From an uncultured Mogibacterium sp. (lineage in GTDB: Bacteria; Bacillota_A; Clostridia; Peptostreptococcales; Anaerovoracaceae), in NCBI RefSeq assembly GCF_938039775.1, contig NZ_CALHTQ010000193.1:1-21925 (forward strand): 21,925 bases of DNA, in the 5' to 3' direction. The notes under the pieces were generated by a model. That model was given only the letters and a program-made list of their open reading frames with translations, was not told the origin of the DNA and did not search any database. The translations under genes and the position numbers were made by a program. Shown piece by piece: positions 14,783 to 21,925 of the stretch (within the stretch, counting starts at the first letter, position 1; every line of letters begins with the position of its first letter).

Positions 14783-16561
14783 ATGAAAGTAATTATGTCG
14801 GGCAACGAAGCTATTGCTCGCGGCGCATATGAAGGTGGCTGCCAGTTTGCTTCGGCCTATCCCGGTACTCCAAGCACCGAGATTCTCGAGAATATGCCTC
14901 AGTACAAGGATGATGTGTACTCAGAGTGGGCTCCTAACGAGAAGGTAGCTGCAGAAGCTGCTATCGGTGCATCCATTGCAGGTGTTAGATCATTCTGCGC
15001 AATGAAGCACGTAGGTGTTAACGTTGCAGCAGACCCTATCTTCACAATTGCATACACTGGAGTTACAGGTGGATTTGTTATCGTATCCGCTGACGATCCA
15101 GGTCAGCACAGCTCCCAGAACGAGCAGGACAACAGAAACTACGCAAAGGCAGCAAGACTGCTCATGCTAGAGCCAGCCAACTCGCAGGAGTGTAAGGATT
15201 ACATGAAGATGGCGTTCGGTCTTTCCGAGAGATTCGATGCTCCAGTTCTTTTCCATGTAACAACTAGAGTCTGTCACTCAAAGGGAATCGTAGAACTCGG
15301 CGATAGAGAAGAGCATGAGTACGTTCCTTACAAGAAGCAGATTGAAAAGTATGTTTCCGCACCAGCTAATGCTAAGAAGATGAGAGTTAATCTCGAGACT
15401 AAGCTAGCTAACATGGAAGCTTATGCAAATGAAGTAGAAATCAACCAGCCTGAATGGCACTCGACTAAGATCGGTGTTGTTACATCTGGTATCTCTTATC
15501 AGTATGCTAAGGAAACATTCGGTGAGGATGCTTCGTATCTAAAGCTCGGAATGACATTCCCGCTACCTACAGACCTAATCAAGGATTTCTGCAGCAAGGT
15601 AGATAAGGTATACGTAATCGAAGAGATGGACCCATACCTACAGGAGTTCCTCGAGATTCACGGAATTGAGTGCATTGGAAATCAGCAGATTCCAAAGTTT
15701 GACGAGCTCAACACAGATATCGTTAGAGAAGCACTTACAGGAGTTAAGCCAGAGTCTTATGATTCAGAGCTTAAGTCTGTTGTACGTCCTCCGACGCTCT
15801 GCGCAGGATGCCCTCACAGAGGATTCTTCCAGGCGATTAAGAAGAAGAAAGGTCTCATGATCAACGGAGACATCGGTTGCTATACACTCGGAGCTAACGC
15901 ACCTCTAAGCGCACTTGATACAGCTATTTGTATGGGAGCTTCCCTCTCAATGGCTCACGGTGCTGCTCAGGCTTACAAGGTTGCAGGAGCAAAGACTAAA
16001 GCTGTAGGTGTGCTCGGAGACTCCACATTCTTCCACAGCGGTATCACAAGCTTGATGGATGCTGTATACAATCAGAGTGATAGTATCAGCGTTATCCTCG
16101 ACAACAGAATTACTGGTATGACTGGTCACCAGGAGAACCCTGGAACAGGATTCACTCTGATGGGCAAGCCAGCTCCAGAAGTTGATATTCCTGCTCTAGT
16201 TAAGGCAGTAGGAATCAAGGAAGAGAACATTTACACAGTAAATCCTCTACACCTTGACGAAGTTGATAAGGTTCTCGATGCTTGCATCGCTAGCGAGGAG
16301 CCAACAGTTATCATTACAAGATGGCCATGCGTACTAAAGAAGTTCAGCCAGCAGGATCTTGATGAGTTCAAGGGACTACACCAGACTCAGTGTCACATCA
16401 TTCAGGACAAGTGCAGAAACTGTAAGGCTTGTGTAAGAACAGGTTGCCCAGCTCTCATGTCTTCAAAGGATGATGTTGTTATCGATGTTAATAGCTGCGT
16501 AGGCTGTAAAGTCTGCAAGCAGGTATGCCCATTTGATGCTATTGAGGAGGTGCAGAGATAA
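14783..16561 (+). CDS. iorA: Indolepyruvate:ferredoxin oxidoreductase, alpha subunit
   Basis: This cytoplasmic enzyme oxidatively decarboxylates aryl-pyruvates (indolepyruvate, phenylpyruvate, 4-hydroxyphenylpyruvate) with CoA to aryl-acetyl-CoA and reduces ferredoxin. The 592 residues show the N-terminal pyrimidine-binding domain (SAYPGTPSTEI), a thiamine-diphosphate domain with CAGCPHRG and GDIGCYTLG, then GDSTFFHSGI and the DNRITGMTGHQ segment. The C-terminal ferredoxin domain has cysteines 544, 547, 550, 555 and 572, 575, 578, 582 for two [4Fe-4S] clusters. Its stop overlaps the iorB start. AAGGAGGT lies 6 bases before the ATG. The substrate is assigned from family; other 2-oxoacids remain possible. 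Confidence 0.95.
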   Translation: MKVIMSGNEAIARGAYEGGCQFASAYPGTPSTEILENMPQYKDDVYSEWAPNEKVAAEAAIGASIAGVRSFCAMKHVGVNVAADPIFTIAYTGVTGGFVIVSADDPGQHSSQNEQDNRNYAKAARLLMLEPANSQECKDYMKMAFGLSERFDAPVLFHVTTRVCHSKGIVELGDREEHEYVPYKKQIEKYVSAPANAKKMRVNLETKLANMEAYANEVEINQPEWHSTKIGVVTSGISYQYAKETFGEDASYLKLGMTFPLPTDLIKDFCSKVDKVYVIEEMDPYLQEFLEIHGIECIGNQQIPKFDELNTDIVREALTGVKPESYDSELKSVVRPPTLCAGCPHRGFFQAIKKKKGLMINGDIGCYTLGANAPLSALDTAICMGASLSMAHGAAQAYKVAGAKTKAVGVLGDSTFFHSGITSLMDAVYNQSDSISVILDNRITGMTGHQENPGTGFTLMGKPAPEVDIPALVKAVGIKEENIYTVNPLHLDEVDKVLDACIASEEPTVIITRWPCVLKKFSQQDLDEFKGLHQTQCHIIQDKCRNCKACVRTGCPALMSSKDDVVIDVNSCVGCKVCKQVCPFDAIEEVQR

Positions 16562-17136
16562 TGAGTGATGTTAAGAATATTCTCCTCGTAGGAGTAGGTG
16601 GACAGGGAACAATCCTTGCAAGTAAGATTCTTACGAGCGGCCTAATGGAAGCTGGTTACGATGTTAAGATGAGTGAGATTCACGGTATGTCGCAGCGTGG
16701 TGGAAGTGTAAGCACTCAGGTAAGATATGGTAAAGAAGTTCTTTCCCCAATCGTAGGAAAGGGATCTGCAGACGTAATCGTAGCATTTGAGAGAATGGAA
16801 GCCCTAAGATGGCTCGAGTATCTCAAGGTAGGCGGTAAGATGGTAGTTAATGACTTCAAAATCAACCCTGCTCCAGTAAACCTAGGTAAAGCAGAGTATC
16901 CAGATGATATCATCGAGGATCTAAAGGCAAAGTGCCAGGTAACTGCTGTTAAGGCTGGAGAAATCGCTACAGACCTTGGAAATGCTAAGGCTATGAACGT
17001 GGTACTCCTCGGAGCACTAGTTAAGGCTATAGGTTCTCTAGACGATGTAGATTGGGATGTTCAGATTGAGAAGAACGTAAAGCCTAAGTTCGTTGAACTA
17101 AACAAGAAAGCATTCAAGGCAGGATACGATTTATAA
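16561..17136 (+). CDS. iorB: Indolepyruvate:ferredoxin oxidoreductase, beta subunit
   Basis: The 191-residue partner of IorA corresponds to the gamma domain of pyruvate:ferredoxin oxidoreductases. Family marks are the N-terminal GVGGQGTILASKIL and the SEIHGMSQRGGSVSTQVRYG segment. The ATG overlaps the iorA stop in TAATG, so translation is coupled and subunits are made in equal amounts. Length is typical of IorB. A long hairpin and then a terminator follow. Confidence 0.94.
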   Translation: MSDVKNILLVGVGGQGTILASKILTSGLMEAGYDVKMSEIHGMSQRGGSVSTQVRYGKEVLSPIVGKGSADVIVAFERMEALRWLEYLKVGGKMVVNDFKINPAPVNLGKAEYPDDIIEDLKAKCQVTAVKAGEIATDLGNAKAMNVVLLGALVKAIGSLDDVDWDVQIEKNVKPKFVELNKKAFKAGYDL

Positions 17137-17147
17137 AGAATCCGTAG

Positions 17148-17182
17148 CTATCAGGACTAATTCCCATTAGTCGCGCTGATGG
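17148..17182 (+). ncRNA. 14-bp hairpin in the iorB 3' untranslated region
   Basis: CTATCAG plus GACTAAT pair with ATTAGTC and CTGATGG around loop TCCC, with a GCG bulge. It sits 11 bases after the iorB stop and about 20 before the terminator, and has no T-run. It may stabilise the mRNA 3' end; no known class is recognised. Confidence 0.5.
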
Positions 17183-17200
17183 ATGTTTAATAAGATGATT

Positions 17201-17229
17201 AAGGAGAGGGGTGACCTTCTCCTTTTTTA
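17201..17229 (+). terminator. Intrinsic terminator of iorAB
   Basis: AAGGAGAGGG and CCTTCTCCTT pair over 10 bp (one G-T) with loop GTGA, followed by a run of T. It separates iorAB from the downstream acyltransferase gene, which has its own promoter. Confidence 0.9.
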
Positions 17230-17298
17230 TAAAGGTGCTAAAAACTACATGGATTATAACGTTAATAGACATATAACTAATGTAATGAGCTGTCTTTA

Positions 17299-17307
17299 TG
17301 CTATAAT
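17299..17307 (+). promoter_or_regulatory. Extended -10 promoter of the ptb-type gene
   Basis: TGCTATAAT is a perfect extended -10. No recognisable -35 lies 16-18 bases upstream, so the promoter may need an activator or rely on the TG extension. The leader is about 67 bases. Confidence 0.5.
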
Positions 17308-17381
17308 ATAGGAGCTTAAGGAAATAACCAATCCACGGCGGACATACAAAGGAATTGTTATGTTATTTAAGGAGGTAATGT

Positions 17382-18284
17382 ATGTTTAAGAATTTTGCAG
17401 AAATGGCAGAAATGGTTAGAAGTAATCCTGTCAAGAAGAGAATAGTCCTAGCTTGTGCTCACTGTGAGCATTCCTTAGAGGCAGTAAGCAATGCTGTAAA
17501 GGAAGGCATCGTTGAGGCAGTTCTCATTGGTAAAGAGGATATGATTAAAGAGACTATTAAAGAACACGGTCTAGCTCTAGAAGATGCAACAATCTACAAT
17601 GCGGATGATGATGTTGAAATCGCTAAGATTGCTGTAAGGCTTATCAACGAAGGAAAGGGCGACTTCCTCATGAAGGGCAAGATGCAGACATCTGATCTTC
17701 TCAAGCAGGTTGTAAATAAAGAAACTGGTCTCAATATGGGCAAGGTAATGTCACATGTAGGTCTATTCGAAGTTCCTAACTACCACAAGCTAGTGGTTCT
17801 GACAGACGGAGGAATGCTCCTTCACCCAACACTAGAACAGAAGGCTCAGATTGTTGAGAATGCAGTTGAAGCTCTTAACAACATGGGATATGAGAATCCT
17901 AAGGTTGCAGCACTTTGTGCAGCTGAAAAGCTTAATGAGAAAGCACCTGAGTCAGTAGACGCAGCAGCTCTTAAGGAAATGAACGAGAAGGGAGAAATAA
18001 AGGACTGCGTAATAGAAGGACCTATCTCTTACGATATCGCATTAAGCAAGGAAATTGCTGACTTCAAGGGATTCGAGAGTCCGGTAGCAGGAGATGCGGA
18101 TGTTCTGCTTGTTCCAGATATGGCTGCTGGTAACTTCATCGGAAAGTCTTGGGTAATCCAGGGCGGTGGTAGAATGACAGGTCTTGTCGTTGGCGCAAAG
18201 GCTCCAATCGTACTCACATCCCGTGGTTCTGGTGCAGACGAGAAGTTCTACTCAATCGTATTTGCTGCAGCAGCATCTAAGTAA
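17382..18284 (+). CDS. ptb: Phosphate butyryltransferase-type phosphate acyltransferase
   Basis: This cytoplasmic enzyme exchanges the CoA of an acyl-CoA for phosphate, giving an acyl-phosphate from which a kinase can make ATP. The 300 residues match the Ptb branch rather than longer phosphate acetyltransferases. Family marks are LMKGKMQTSDLLKQV, SHVGLFEVP, LTDGGMLLHPTLEQK and the C-terminal VPDMAAGNFIGKSW and VLTSRGSGADEK. AAGGAGGT precedes the ATG. It lies downstream of iorAB but behind a terminator, so it is a separate unit, co-transcribed with pgeF 12 bases later. No acyl kinase is in the window. The acyl group (butyryl, branched or aryl-acetyl) cannot be read from sequence. Confidence 0.9.
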   Translation: MFKNFAEMAEMVRSNPVKKRIVLACAHCEHSLEAVSNAVKEGIVEAVLIGKEDMIKETIKEHGLALEDATIYNADDDVEIAKIAVRLINEGKGDFLMKGKMQTSDLLKQVVNKETGLNMGKVMSHVGLFEVPNYHKLVVLTDGGMLLHPTLEQKAQIVENAVEALNNMGYENPKVAALCAAEKLNEKAPESVDAAALKEMNEKGEIKDCVIEGPISYDIALSKEIADFKGFESPVAGDADVLLVPDMAAGNFIGKSWVIQGGGRMTGLVVGAKAPIVLTSRGSGADEKFYSIVFAAAASK

Positions 18285-18296
18285 AGGCTTGGTTAG

Positions 18297-19064
18297 ATGT
18301 TCGAACAGTTTAAGGACAAGTTAATCTGTGACTATAGCACGCGAAATGGCGGAGTTAGCAAGGGTTGCTATGACTCGTTGAATCTTAGTCTTACTACAGA
18401 CGATGCTCTTGCAAATATCCTTGAAAACTACAATCTATGGTGCTCCTCGCTCGGAATTGATTCGAAGCAACTTGTCATGCTTCATCAGACGCATGGTAAT
18501 GAGGTGATACGCGTAGACGAGGACAACTGCGGCGAAGGACTTTATTTGCCGAGAAGACGAGGGATAGATGGCATGGTGACTAATGTCAGAGGGGTTGCCC
18601 TAATCACTTCGCATGCAGACTGTACGCCAATATATATCTATGACCCTGTAAATGAGGCGATTGGATTAAGTCACGCTGGCTGGAGAGGTACAACTCTTGA
18701 AATTGCACGCAAGACAGTCGAGAAGATGAAGTCTGAATTTAACTCGAATCCTTCTGACTTATATGCTGCAATTGGACCTTGTATATCCATAGACCATTTT
18801 GAGTGTGGCGAAGATGTTATCGATGCGATTTCAGCCATGACAGTAAGTGATATTCCGGGAGCATATACTTTTAATCCAGAGCGAGGGAAATTCAATGTAT
18901 CGCTTCCAGCGATTAATAAGGCTGTGCTCATGAGCGCAGGTGTTCCTGAATCTCATATTGAGATTGACGGTTCTTGCACCTTTGCTGAGAAGGACAAATA
19001 CTTCTCGCATAGAAGAGATGGACTGAAGCGTGGCGGTCAGATGGCAGTGTTGATGCTTAAGTAG
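18297..19064 (+). CDS. pgeF: Peptidoglycan editing factor PgeF / YfiH-family laccase-domain protein
   Basis: The 255-residue protein belongs to the YfiH/DUF152 family. Motifs are QTHGN, TSHADCTPIY, SHAGWRGT, AIGPCIS and HFECG; His and Cys in these form the metal site. Members have been reported as purine-nucleoside phosphorylase/adenosine deaminase-like enzymes, and as an editor that keeps wrong amino acids out of peptidoglycan precursors. The product is usually cytoplasmic and no signal peptide is seen. It follows the ptb-type gene by 12 bases, with only AAAGG as ribosome binding site, so expression may be coupled. The pairing with ptb looks like operon economy rather than shared function. 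Confidence 0.92.
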   Translation: MFEQFKDKLICDYSTRNGGVSKGCYDSLNLSLTTDDALANILENYNLWCSSLGIDSKQLVMLHQTHGNEVIRVDEDNCGEGLYLPRRRGIDGMVTNVRGVALITSHADCTPIYIYDPVNEAIGLSHAGWRGTTLEIARKTVEKMKSEFNSNPSDLYAAIGPCISIDHFECGEDVIDAISAMTVSDIPGAYTFNPERGKFNVSLPAINKAVLMSAGVPESHIEIDGSCTFAEKDKYFSHRRDGLKRGGQMAVLMLK

Positions 19065-19110
19065 CCCTTAATACGAACTAACTACTAATACTGAATAGTG
19101 ACAAGATAGA

Positions 19111-19141
19111 AAAAAGCTTGGGGCATGCCCCCAAGCTTTTG
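19111..19141. terminator. Bidirectional terminator between pgeF and sstT
   Basis: AAAAGCTTGGGG and CCCCAAGCTTTT form a 12-bp perfect stem with loop CATGC. The minus-strand reading ends in TTTTTT; the plus-strand reading ends in TTTTG. It serves both convergent transcripts. Confidence 0.9.
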
Positions 19142-19227
19142 TGCTATGAATAATGGTAGGGAAGTGAAAACTTTCCTAGACGAACATGTAATATTTGCAT
19201 CTCAATCATCATTGCTGAATGGTCGAA

Positions 19228-20463
19228 TTACTTGATGTTGAGAATCTTCTTCTCGCCTCTTTTTCTGTATTCGTGAAGCTCGGCAGTTGCTGTCAATAGA
19301 ACGTCTGTCGAAGAGTTGAGTGCAGTCTCGCAAGAATCCTGAATAACTCCGCAGATAAATCCAACACCAACAACCTGCATTGAGATATCAGCAGGAAGAC
19401 CGAATAGTGAGCATGCGAGTGGGATGAGGAGCAGTGAACCTCCAGCAACTCCAGAAGCTCCAGCTGCGCTGATGGCAGTCAGGAATACGAGCAAGATAGC
19501 AGAAGGAATGTCAACCTTTACGCCCATTGTGTTACAAGCTGCAAGCGACATGATTGCGATAGTAACAGCGGCACCAGCCATATTGATAGTTGCTCCAAGA
19601 GGAATCGAAATAGGGTATGTATTTACATCGAGTCCTAGATCCTCGCAAAGCTCAAGGTTAACTGGGATGTTAGCAGCTGAACTACGTGTAAAGAATGCTG
19701 TGATACCGCTATTGCTCAAGCACTTGAATACAAGCGGATAAGGATTCTGGTGCGAAGCTAGGAATACGATCAGTGGATTTACAACAAGCGCGATGAAAAC
19801 CATAGTTCCAACGAGTAGCAGGATGAGAGACGCATATTTTGCGAGAGCGCCGATACCGCTAGTAGAGATGGAGTTGAATACGAGACCCATAACACCGATA
19901 GGTGCGAATTGGATAATCCAACGAACGCATTTTGTGATAGCGTCAGAAAGGTCAGAAAGTAGACCTTTTGTAGAATCAGAAGATGATCTGAGCGCAACAC
20001 CTATGATTACGGCCCAAGCTAGTACACCAAGGAAGTTAGTGCTTACAATTGCGTTGATTGGATTGTCAATTACGTTTAGCAGAACAGTCTTCAGAACGGA
20101 AATGATGTTGTCTGGTGCGGCAATCTTTTCAGTGGATTTTACAAGAATAAGGGTCTGCGGGAACAAGAAGCTTGCAATAACAGCGCAGAGTCCTGCAGAT
20201 AGTGTGCCAACTATATATAACACGATAACTGTTGTCATGTTGGTCTTAGTTCCAGACTTGTGCTGTGCGATGGCAGCCATTACAAGTATAAAAACCATGA
20301 GTGGTGCAATCGCTTTTAATGCTCCTACAAACAGGTCACCGAAAAGTGTAAGGAATGCGAGCTGCTTAGGTGCAATAACAGCAAGTGAAATACCGATAAT
20401 AAGACCGACAATGATCTGAACGATTAAGCTTAGCTTATTCCAAGCTCTAAAAATGGATTTCAT
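19228..20463 (-). CDS. sstT: Sodium:serine/threonine symporter
   Basis: The 411-residue inner-membrane transporter of the dicarboxylate/amino acid:cation symporter family imports serine and threonine with Na+. Close family features are LFVGALKAIAPLMVFILVMA in the second helix region, NPINAIVSTNFLGVL, AFFTRSSAANIPVNLELC (the serine-rich re-entrant loop), PLGATINMAGAA and the C-terminal GVIQDSCETALNSSTDVL. E. coli SstT is about 414 residues, so it is full length. The Shine-Dalgarno is GAGGGGGG, a few bases before the ATG. It is monocistronic with its own promoter, and fits an organism that ferments serine and threonine. Confidence 0.94.
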   Translation of the reverse strand: MKSIFRAWNKLSLIVQIIVGLIIGISLAVIAPKQLAFLTLFGDLFVGALKAIAPLMVFILVMAAIAQHKSGTKTNMTTVIVLYIVGTLSAGLCAVIASFLFPQTLILVKSTEKIAAPDNIISVLKTVLLNVIDNPINAIVSTNFLGVLAWAVIIGVALRSSSDSTKGLLSDLSDAITKCVRWIIQFAPIGVMGLVFNSISTSGIGALAKYASLILLLVGTMVFIALVVNPLIVFLASHQNPYPLVFKCLSNSGITAFFTRSSAANIPVNLELCEDLGLDVNTYPISIPLGATINMAGAAVTIAIMSLAACNTMGVKVDIPSAILLVFLTAISAAGASGVAGGSLLLIPLACSLFGLPADISMQVVGVGFICGVIQDSCETALNSSTDVLLTATAELHEYRKRGEKKILNIK

Positions 20464-20503
20464 ATAGAACCCCCCTCAATTAAATAATATATTCGCAACG
20501 TTA

Positions 20504-20532
20504 TTTATACTATAAATAGATAAAAGGTGCAA
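20504..20532 (-). promoter_or_regulatory. Promoter of sstT
   Basis: On the minus strand, -35 TTGCAC (20527-20532), 17-base spacer, -10 TATAAA (20504-20509); transcription would start near 20497. Confidence 0.65.
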
Positions 20533-20565
20533 TTAAAACAATTATATATCAAATAATTTGTGCTA

Positions 20566-20583
20566 AGGCACAGTGCAGTGCCT
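20566..20583. promoter_or_regulatory. Inverted repeat AGGCAC-N6-GTGCCT upstream of sstT
   Basis: A 6+6 perfect inverted repeat lies about 35 bases upstream of the sstT -35 box, inside the 340-base divergent region 20464-20803. The rest of that region is A+T-rich and holds only the two promoters. An activator site for sstT is possible but unproven. Confidence 0.3.
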
Positions 20584-20740
20584 GATGGCCAGTAAAACTA
20601 ATCGTGAATGATACAAACTTTAAATAAATCATCTCTATTTGTGAATTGCAAACTACATAGAACCAATAGTTATTAACAACAATCCGTTATACCAATAGAA
20701 TCTCTCTAATGCATAACGATCTGTTAAATAGAAAGGTTCG

Positions 20741-20769
20741 TTGCGGCAATATAATCAATATGATAATAT
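20741..20769 (+). promoter_or_regulatory. Promoter of the DUF308-like membrane protein gene
   Basis: -35 TTGCGG (20741-20746), 17-base spacer, extended -10 TGATAATAT (20761-20769). An alternative -10 TATAAT (20750-20755) lacks a good -35. Confidence 0.5.
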
Positions 20770-20803
20770 TAATAAGTTAAAAGATTGAAGTAGGAGGTAC
20801 TAG

Positions 20804-21520
20804 ATGAGGATATTAGCTATGATTTCTAGTGCGTTAATGGTAATAGTAGGTACATTCTGTGTTGCGAACTCAACAGCTGCATTCACTTCGGTTGCGTTTA
20901 TTGTAGGTGGCGCACTTTTTGCTATGGGGGTGTTAGAGCTTATAGTGTTTAGGAATGTTGGCTACGAGGACAATATGATTACGAAGACATACGTTGTACA
21001 GGCGGTAATATCAGCATTTCTAGGTATAATGTTCTTATCTGGACAAGTAAGTGAGGATGTAGCGGTAACAGCGATATTCGCAATGATGCTCATGACTAGC
21101 GGCCTTGCGGCTGATTTCAGTATAAACATAGATATAAGAACAAACTCGCTAAGCGAGAAAAGGACTTTTGTACTCGGAACCGCGATGACGCTGCTAGGCG
21201 CATATATGTTTTTTAATAAAAGTGTTTTAAACATCCACGTTATGCTACTGATTGGTGTTGCAGTAATTTTGATTGGGGTTGATCGATTCAGAATTGGAAT
21301 GAGCTTAGATTATAGCAAACCGAAATTCCTGAGTAAGAATGAAGAAAAGCTCGAGAGAGCAAAGAGAGAGGAAAAGCGAAATACAAGAGTCGCTATAGAA
21401 GCTACTCGTAGATCTAGAGAACAGCGTAATAAGATAAAGCAGCTTGAAGATGAAATTGCAAAAGAGAGATCTAGACGAGACAGTGTTGCAGGTGCAAGAC
21501 GCAGCAAAAAGAAAAACTAA
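20804..21520 (+). CDS. DUF308/HdeD-like six-helix membrane protein with a charged C-terminal tail
   Basis: In this 238-residue protein the first 170 residues form about six membrane helices arranged as repeated pairs (near 4-22, 25-47, 63-80, 88-107, 123-138, 146-162), as in DUF308/HdeD-like proteins. The last 60-65 residues are extremely rich in Lys, Arg and Glu, with helix-forming runs such as EEKLERAKREEKR, and likely form a cytoplasmic coiled coil ending in a basic SKKKN tail. AGGAGG precedes the ATG by 7 bases. The gene is monocistronic with its own promoter and terminator. Family assignment is by topology rather than clear motifs; the role is unknown. Confidence 0.7.
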   Translation: MRILAMISSALMVIVGTFCVANSTAAFTSVAFIVGGALFAMGVLELIVFRNVGYEDNMITKTYVVQAVISAFLGIMFLSGQVSEDVAVTAIFAMMLMTSGLAADFSINIDIRTNSLSEKRTFVLGTAMTLLGAYMFFNKSVLNIHVMLLIGVAVILIGVDRFRIGMSLDYSKPKFLSKNEEKLERAKREEKRNTRVAIEATRRSREQRNKIKQLEDEIAKERSRRDSVAGARRSKKKN

Positions 21521-21565
21521 CATGTGTACAGATGCGACCAACAAATAGATATTATAGAAGAAAGT

Positions 21566-21596
21566 AAGGGCGTGGAACAATTCCTCGCTCTTTTAT
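21566..21596 (+). terminator. Intrinsic terminator of the DUF308-like gene
   Basis: AAGGGCGTGGAA and TTCCTCGCTCTT form a 12-position stem with one T-T mismatch and loop CAA, followed by TTTTATG. Confidence 0.8.
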
Positions 21597-21834
21597 GTTG
21601 GTATGTAAAATGAACAAAGTTGGAATACATGAAAACCTGGCTTAAATCAATATATGTAGTTGTTAAAAAGCGATACAGGGATAGATATAGGCAAAAAGTG
21701 AGTAAATCCAATGATAAAAAGAAGGTGATGAATAATACATATAGAAGAAATAATAAATCAAATACATACATATAGAAGAATAAACAAATTAGAAATAAAA
21801 AAAGAATTATTGTAATTTAAAGTTGCAAAAGCTA
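21597..21834. other. A-rich intergenic stretch without a convincing gene
   Basis: Very A-rich on the plus strand. It holds one 48-codon frame (21629-21775) with no real ribosome binding site and low-complexity Lys/Arg/Asn composition, and a short direct repeat CATATAGAAGAA (21739-21750 and 21769-21780). Nothing here is supported as a gene. Confidence 0.6.
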
Positions 21835-21863
21835 TTGACCACAACGAATAAATTACCTATAAT
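21835..21863 (+). promoter_or_regulatory. Near-consensus promoter at the window edge
   Basis: -35 TTGACC (21835-21840), 17-base spacer, -10 TATAAT (21858-21863), within an A-rich context. Its transcript starts near 21870 and runs off the window, so the gene it serves is not visible. Confidence 0.8.
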
Positions 21864-21869
21864 AACAAC

Positions 21870-21925
21870 ACTTGCTACTTTGAGAAGTGGCGGGTAAGCG
21901 AGCCAGGACAAGGCGAGCGCTAAAA
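21870..21925 (+). promoter_or_regulatory. Start of a structured 5' leader or small RNA, cut by the window end
   Basis: The sequence after the promoter becomes abruptly G-rich and foldable. CTTGC and ACTT (21871-21880) pair with AAGT and GGTAAG around loop TGAG, then AGCGAGCC faces GGCGAGCGCT. AGCGAGCCAGG followed by AGGCGAGC loosely resembles the start of T-box Stem I, but too little is present to assign a class. Confidence 0.35.

Noticed and set aside
17257..17264. Palindrome TAACGTTA upstream of the ptb promoter
   Set aside because: Eight bases only, in A+T-rich DNA; too short to claim as an operator.
21629..21775. 48-codon Lys/Arg/Asn-rich frame in the terminal intergenic region
   Set aside because: It has no Shine-Dalgarno or promoter, and its composition is what A-rich random DNA would give.
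21739..21780. Direct repeat CATATAGAAGAA, two copies
   Set aside because: Only two short copies in A-rich DNA, with no spacer regularity; not a CRISPR, attachment site or iteron set.

Overview
The window reads as chromosomal DNA of an anaerobic, amino-acid-fermenting Gram-positive bacterium, most likely a member of the Clostridia (Eubacteriales; an Anaerovoracaceae/Mogibacterium-type oral or gut anaerobe would fit). The reasons are strong AAGGAGG-type ribosome binding sites, Firmicutes-style sigma-A promoters, a lysine riboswitch, indolepyruvate:ferredoxin oxidoreductase beside a phosphotransbutyrylase, and fused ABC-ATPase/FtsX-type permeases. The genus is inferred, not shown. Nothing looks like a prophage, insertion sequence or CRISPR array. 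The genes sit in short operons on both strands with well-formed promoters and terminators.

Left part (1-5466): a tRNA-Gly(CCC) gene on the minus strand with its own promoter and terminator, then a plus-strand two-gene operon. Both genes encode a polypeptide with an N-terminal ABC ATPase fused to a four-helix FtsX/MacB-like permease, probably the two halves of one heterodimeric transporter. A perfect TGTTCT-N6-AGAACA inverted repeat lies between promoter and start codon.

Middle left (5467-10710): a plus-strand operon of glnS, an FHA domain fused to a SEDS (FtsW/RodA-type) glycan polymerase, a small class B penicillin-binding protein and a 65-residue single-helix membrane protein. The polymerase and transpeptidase form a cell-wall synthesis pair. 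The glnS leader folds into one long hairpin that is not a T-box.

Middle right (10711-14528): on the minus strand, an NhaC-superfamily transporter controlled by a lysine riboswitch with a readable antiterminator/terminator switch, so it is probably a lysine transporter rather than a plain Na+/H+ antiporter. Upstream of it lies a stand-alone type I 3-dehydroquinate dehydratase (aroD). Divergent from aroD is a pentapeptide-repeat protein with a conserved but uncharacterised C-terminal region.

Right part (14529-21925): iorA-iorB (oxidation of aryl-pyruvates to aryl-acetyl-CoA with ferredoxin), then from a separate promoter a phosphate acyltransferase (ptb type) followed by pgeF. Convergent to these is sstT, a sodium:serine/threonine symporter. 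Divergent from sstT is a six-helix DUF308-like membrane protein with a long charged tail. Lysine and serine/threonine uptake, aryl-pyruvate oxidation and acyl-CoA/acyl-phosphate exchange together suggest energy conservation from amino acids. The last 400 bases hold no convincing gene but end in a very good promoter whose transcript begins a structured leader cut by the window edge.
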